A stretch of DNA of 17,059 nucleotides from Candidatus Roizmanbacteria bacterium CG22_combo_CG10-13_8_21_14_all_34_12. GTDB lineage: Bacteria; Patescibacteriota; Microgenomatia; UBA1406; GWC2-37-13. Of this stretch, positions 14,157-17,059 are shown piece by piece (positions within the stretch are counted from its first letter, which is position 1; every line of letters begins with the position of its first letter). Both the position numbers and the translations under genes were made by a program. The stretch is from contig PCTC01000014.1 in NCBI GenBank assembly GCA_002786595.1, forward strand, positions 1-17,059, read 5' to 3'. Below the pieces are notes generated by a model, which worked only from the letters and a program-made list of their open reading frames with translations, searched no databases and was not told where the DNA came from.

Positions 14157-14573
14157 ATGATAAAAAAAATACTTCCAGTTCTCTTAGTTGTTATTATTTT
14201 AATTGTTTTTTCTAATTATCAAAAAAATAATCAGACGATAAAAAAAATGTTAAATTCAAAAAACGTAGTGACAATACAGCCGACTGATTTAATAAAAAAA
14301 ACAGTAAACAAATCGGAAAAAATTTTCTTGCAAGTCGACGAACCAAAAAATAACATTACTGTAAATAATGCAATAATAAATATAAGCGGTAAAACAATTG
14401 CTAACGGTTATATTTTTATTAATGAGCAAGAATTGAAAGCTGATGTAAATGGAGTATTTGCATCAGCTACTACTTTGGAAGAAGGAGAGAATTATATTCT
14501 TATAGTCGCATCAGATGATTTAGGTAATAGTGTTGAAAAAGATATTATGGTCAATTTGGAAACCACACAATAA
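14157..14573 (+). CDS. Membrane-anchored protein with an Ig-like domain
   Basis: A 138-residue protein with an N-terminal membrane helix (about residues 5-19), a polar linker and a beta-rich domain from about residue 55 to the end. The pattern VDEPKNNITVNNAIINISGK followed by VNGVFASATTLEEGEN and SDDLGNSVEKDIMV resembles the glucodextranase B / bacterial Ig-like fold common in surface proteins of Patescibacteria. The chain is short enough to be anchored in the membrane with one domain outside. It starts 2 nt after the membrane protein gene and completes a three-gene unit with the sigma factor. It could be a sensor or the extracytoplasmic partner; no enzymatic motif is visible. Confidence 0.7.
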   Translation: MIKKILPVLLVVIILIVFSNYQKNNQTIKKMLNSKNVVTIQPTDLIKKTVNKSEKIFLQVDEPKNNITVNNAIINISGKTIANGYIFINEQELKADVNGVFASATTLEEGENYILIVASDDLGNSVEKDIMVNLETTQ

Positions 14574-14600
14574 ATGCAACTATTTTAAGAATAGTTGCAT
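14574..14600 (+). terminator. Perfect 11-bp hairpin after the sigma-factor operon
   Basis: ATGCAACTATT (14574-14584) and its exact complement AATAGTTGCAT (14590-14600) flank the loop TTAAG. It begins immediately after the stop codon. There is no T-tract, so it may be a weak terminator, a transcript end-stabilising structure or a dyad binding site. Confidence 0.5.
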
Positions 14601-14638
14601 ATATAAGATAGGAGATGTTATTAATTCTTTATGTAGGG

Positions 14639-14656
14639 ACGGGTAACCCGACCCGT
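14639..14656. repeat. GC-rich hairpin upstream of the DUF5666-like gene
   Basis: ACGGGT (14639-14644) pairs with ACCCGT (14651-14656) around AACCCG. The flanks (GTAGGG...GTAC) resemble small dispersed intergenic palindromes known from many bacterial genomes. It stands out as GC-rich in an AT-rich 100-bp gap that otherwise shows no convincing promoter. Confidence 0.5.
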
Positions 14657-14673
14657 ACAAATAAAAAATAAAT

Positions 14674-15417
14674 ATGAAAAAAATATCTTTAGGTATAATT
14701 GTTTTAGCAACCTTTTTGACAGTCATTTCTCCAGCAATAGCCTTAACCCCATTAAGAAATGGAATTAGAAAAACAATCAGAGAAACAGTTAAAGAAGAAA
14801 AAAAAGAGGGGTCAAATCCAGCTGGAATAAAAGAAGATGTTAAGGAAATCAGAATGGGCTTACTTGATAAAATAAAAAATTTTATGAAAAAGAATCTTAA
14901 ATTTGAAGCAAGAGTAAAGGGAAAGATAACTGTGGTTGGATCAAATAATTTTTCATTAAACGGAGACGATGGAACCTTTCAAGTAAATATTAATGATAAA
15001 ACTAAATTTTTAAGAAAATTTGGTGGGAAGAGTTCTTTAGGCGAATATTCTGTTGGGGATGAAGTAATTGTTTTTGGAAAATTTACCGACGATACCAAAT
15101 TAATTATTGATGCAAAAACTGTTAAAAATAATTCCATTCAAAAAAGATTTGGAGCTTTCTTTGGAAAAATAACTGTAAAAAATATTGATAATTTTATTAT
15201 GGAAACTGCGGAGCGAGGGACGCAAACAGTCTATTTTGGGACAGCTAAAATTGTAAATAGAAAAGAAACAAATATTACATTGAGCGATATTAAGGTCGGA
15301 GACAGAGTTCGTGTCAAAGGGGTTTGGGACAAAACTTTAAGTAAAATTGCCGAAGTTATCCAAATCAAAGATTTTTCAATCCCGGTTGTTATCCCAACTC
15401 AAGCCACCGAGAATTGA
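14674..15417 (+). CDS. Secreted protein with two DUF5666-like domains
   Basis: A 247-residue protein with a signal peptide (MKKISLGIIVLATFLTVISP, likely cut after AIA at residue 23), a charged helical segment (about 28-74), and two similar beta-rich units of about 80 residues. Each unit begins with a G-K-I-T strand (VKGKITVVG at 81-89, FFGKITVKN at 162-170) and contains a VGD turn before a V-x-GK/KG strand (VGDEVIVFGK and VGDRVRVKG). This is the pattern of DUF5666, an OB-like domain found in exported proteins. A role in the cell envelope is likely but unproven. The gene follows the sigma operon by 100 bp and might be one of its targets. Its last 42 nt overlap the opposite-strand hydrolase gene. 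Confidence 0.75.
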   Translation: MKKISLGIIVLATFLTVISPAIALTPLRNGIRKTIRETVKEEKKEGSNPAGIKEDVKEIRMGLLDKIKNFMKKNLKFEARVKGKITVVGSNNFSLNGDDGTFQVNINDKTKFLRKFGGKSSLGEYSVGDEVIVFGKFTDDTKLIIDAKTVKNNSIQKRFGAFFGKITVKNIDNFIMETAERGTQTVYFGTAKIVNRKETNITLSDIKVGDRVRVKGVWDKTLSKIAEVIQIKDFSIPVVIPTQATEN

Positions 15418-16146
15418 TTTATTTATTTGAGACCACTTAAAAAGTGTAAAACTTGAGTGTCCGCGTATTTTTAGAAATTTAACTTCAGGAAGATCGAGGA
15501 TACCTGCTTTTAACCAGACTTGAGCAACTAAACTACCACAATAAATTGTTTTAACAGTTTTTTTAAGTTTCCTAGTTAAAAAAGCTAATTTAGTTTTTGA
15601 TTTGATTGGATCAAAATTAATTGCGTAAAATTTTTTAATAAGTGGAATCATAGAAAAAGAATAAACAACCGGTTGATTATCAATAATTCCTGAATCACTG
15701 ATTTCTTTTGCAATAAGACCGGCCTTTGCTACCATCTCCTTATCATTAGCGGGCGGGGGACCAAAAAATATTTTATTGTAATCGCCTTTTTTATAAAGTT
15801 CAATATATTCAATTGCCGTAATAATTCGGAGTCCTGACTTGTCTGATTGATTATCTGTCAGTGGTCCAATTCCAAGTCCCATAGGTGGAGGTGCAGCGTT
15901 AAGCAAAAGTGCATCGAATAAATTAAGGTTTGCCTCATCTTGATGAGGAATTATTGCAATATGATCAATAAAATCTTTTTCCCGGACAAAATAAATCGCC
16001 CAACCCGGCTCAACCTTTATGTTTTTTGCCTTTTCTTTTAACTGATCCCAAGATGGAAAATGAATCGTTGGAAGATCATTAAAGGAAATTTTTTGCATCT
16101 TATTCAAAAACGCCTCGAGCTTATCGTGTATTGAAGCTATACTCAT
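15376..16146 (-). CDS. Probable permuted NlpC/P60-like (YiiX/C92-type) cysteine hydrolase
   Basis: A 256-residue protein without a signal peptide. PGWAIYFVREKDFIDHIAII (47-66) places His62 where permuted papain-like enzymes have HxGI, and TIYCGSLVAQVWLKAG (200-215) places Cys203 in the YCSELV-type nucleophile segment. The His-before-Cys order is the hallmark of permuted NlpC/P60 proteins such as YiiX. The substrate is unknown; members act on peptidoglycan peptides or lipids. I chose the ATG at 16146. A longer frame up to 16338 would run through the divergent promoter and into typA, so it is unlikely. The promoter on the minus strand is TTGTAC-18-TATAGT, and its 3' end overlaps the DUF5666-like gene by 42 nt. 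Confidence 0.6.
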   Translation of the reverse strand: MSIASIHDKLEAFLNKMQKISFNDLPTIHFPSWDQLKEKAKNIKVEPGWAIYFVREKDFIDHIAIIPHQDEANLNLFDALLLNAAPPPMGLGIGPLTDNQSDKSGLRIITAIEYIELYKKGDYNKIFFGPPPANDKEMVAKAGLIAKEISDSGIIDNQPVVYSFSMIPLIKKFYAINFDPIKSKTKLAFLTRKLKKTVKTIYCGSLVAQVWLKAGILDLPEVKFLKIRGHSSFTLFKWSQINKSILGGLSWDNNRD

Positions 16147-16159
16147 AGCTAACAATGAT

Positions 16160-16189
16160 ACTATAAACTGTGCGGAATTTGTGGTACAA
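16160..16189 (-). promoter_or_regulatory. Predicted promoter of the hydrolase gene
   Basis: TTGTAC (16189-16184), 18-nt spacer, TATAGT (16165-16160). The ATG is 13 nt downstream of the -10 box. Its -35 box lies on the complement of the typA -10 box, so the two promoters should compete. Confidence 0.55.
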
Positions 16190-16190
16190 T
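16182..16190 (+). promoter_or_regulatory. Extended -10 promoter of typA
   Basis: TGGTACAAT: TACAAT at 16185-16190 with the TG extension at 16182-16183; no clear -35. The predicted start near 16197 leaves a leader of about 40 nt. Confidence 0.55.
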
Positions 16191-16203
16191 ATGATTCATT
16201 AAT

Positions 16204-16231
16204 CCACCGATTTTTGATGGTGGTTTTTTTT
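16204..16231 (+). terminator. Terminator-like hairpin in the typA leader
   Basis: CCACC (16204-16208) pairs with GGTGG (16219-16223), followed by eight T residues (16224-16231). It ends 5 nt before the typA ATG. Lying after the predicted promoter and before the gene, it is placed as an attenuator. The GGTGG arm is also the only purine-rich candidate ribosome binding sequence, 13 nt from the ATG. Confidence 0.65.
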
Positions 16232-16236
16232 ATAAT

Positions 16237-17059
16237 ATGGAAATTCGAAATGTTGTTATTATTGCTCACGTAGACCATGGTAAGACTACTTTGGTTGACG
16301 CTATCCTTAAACAAACTCATACTTTTCGTGACAATCAAAAAGAAATGGGTGAGACTCTAATTATGGACTCCAACGATTTGGAACGAGAAAAGGGAATTAC
16401 GATTTTGGCCAAAAATACGGCTGTTTTTTACAAAAATACCAAGATTAATATTGTTGATACTCCAGGTCATGCTGATTTTGGTGGTGAGGTCGAGCGAGTG
16501 ATCAATATGGCATCAGGTGCAATTTTATTAGTCGATGCTGCCGAAGGCCCTCTTCCCCAGACTAAATTTGTTTTGAAAAAAGCGATTGAGGCAAAGTTGA
16601 AGCTAATTTTAATTATTAACAAAATTGATAAAAAGGATGCTAGACCGAAGGAAGTTTTAGCCCAAGTTGAAGATTTGATTTTAGAGTTAGCCCTTGACGA
16701 ATCTTTTCTTCATTTTAAAACTCTTTATGCAGTCGGTCGTGATGGAAAGGCCTTCTATGAATTACCGGAAAAATATGATCCAAATAGCAAAGACAATCTA
16801 ATTCCTTTATTCGATACAATAATTAAGGAAATAGAAAATAATGCAACCGATGAAGATAAGCCTTTTCAAATGTTAATTTCAACTTTAGATTATGATAATT
16901 ATGTTGGTAAGCTTTGCATTGGAGAAGTATCTCAAGGCATATTAAAAAAAGATCAACCGATTGTTTTAGTTCAGGATAATAAAATTATCGGCCAATATCG
17001 GGCCCAAAAATTATACACATTTGAAGGTTTACAAAAAAAGGAAGTTAACTGGGTTGCCA
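16237..17059 (+). CDS. typA: Translational GTPase TypA/BipA, N-terminal part (runs off right edge)
   Basis: About 274 codons of TypA (BipA), a ribosome-associated GTPase related to EF-G that helps large-subunit assembly and growth under stress. Visible motifs are G1 AHVDHGKT (10-17), G2/switch region SNDLEREKGITILAKNT (45-61), G3 DTPGH (74-78) and G4 NKID (128-131), with GPLPQTKFVLKKAIEAKLK between. The sequence MDSNDLEREKGITI distinguishes TypA from LepA and EF-G. From about residue 210 the beta-barrel domain II begins (PFQMLISTLDYDNYVGKLCI). The C-terminal domains lie outside the window. The ATG at 16237 lies 5 nt after the T-tract of the leader hairpin, with no standard Shine-Dalgarno sequence. 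Confidence 0.97.
   Translation, partial: MEIRNVVIIAHVDHGKTTLVDAILKQTHTFRDNQKEMGETLIMDSNDLEREKGITILAKNTAVFYKNTKINIVDTPGHADFGGEVERVINMASGAILLVDAAEGPLPQTKFVLKKAIEAKLKLILIINKIDKKDARPKEVLAQVEDLILELALDESFLHFKTLYAVGRDGKAFYELPEKYDPNSKDNLIPLFDTIIKEIENNATDEDKPFQMLISTLDYDNYVGKLCIGEVSQGILKKDQPIVLVQDNKIIGQYRAQKLYTFEGLQKKEVNWVA

Noticed and set aside
16147..16338. N-terminal extension of the cysteine hydrolase frame into typA
   Set aside because: It would be antisense to the conserved typA G1 region and span both promoters and the leader hairpin; the ATG at 16146 has its own promoter.
1..17059. CRISPR arrays, tRNA or rRNA genes
   Set aside because: No regularly spaced direct repeats, no cloverleaf with a GTTCRA-type T-arm and no conserved rRNA segments were seen on reading. 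The hairpin repeats are dispersed, not arrayed.
1..17059. UGA recoded as glycine
   Set aside because: UGA ends purL and purF at the expected C-termini, directly at gene junctions, so it is a stop here.

Overview
The window is AT-rich and gene-dense. It suggests a bacterium of the Candidate Phyla Radiation (Patescibacteria), most likely a Microgenomates-type lineage; this is an inference from gene content and style. Supporting signs are short intergenic gaps, start codons mostly without Shine-Dalgarno sequences, small unrecognised membrane proteins, a secreted DUF5666-like protein and bacterial Era and TypA. UGA is used as a normal stop (purL, purF), so the UGA-glycine code of Gracilibacteria and Absconditabacteria does not apply.

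Left part (1-9987, minus strand): a tightly packed de novo purine operon. In transcription order it is purF, purN, a palindromic repeat, purD, purL (with a PurS-like N-terminus), purQ, purP, a second divergent purP paralogue, a partial repeat, and purB, which runs off the left edge. Several junctions overlap or are 1-2 nt apart. The distinctive feature is two copies of PurP, the formate-dependent AICAR formylating ligase best known from archaea, next to PurN, which normally uses formyl-tetrahydrofolate. No purM, purC, purE, purK, purH/purO or free-standing purS lies in the window. purF has a consensus promoter 9 nt from its ATG and a terminator-like hairpin inside codons 12-19.

Middle (10040-12336): two small membrane proteins lie upstream of purF on the minus strand. 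After a 306-bp gap holding a second palindromic repeat and two divergent promoters, a plus-strand group follows: a 52-residue membrane protein, a membrane-anchored signal-peptidase-I-like protein lacking the catalytic lysine and carrying a C-terminal extension, and a small coiled-coil protein.

Right part (12395-17059): era on the minus strand is divergent from an ECF sigma factor, with overlapping promoters. The sigma gene is followed by a two-helix membrane protein and a membrane-anchored Ig-like protein, which together look like a cell-surface regulatory unit. A secreted DUF5666-like protein follows, convergent with and overlapping a probable permuted NlpC/P60-like cysteine hydrolase. The window ends in the GTPase gene typA, whose short leader is almost entirely a terminator hairpin.

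Two themes recur. First, -10 boxes sit 6-13 nt from start codons, which predicts leaderless or nearly leaderless mRNAs. Second, a family of GTCAT...GGGGATCCAG hairpins occurs as symmetric doublets (7839-7924, 10488-10574) and as single or variant forms (537-563, 12342-12383), resembling REPINs.
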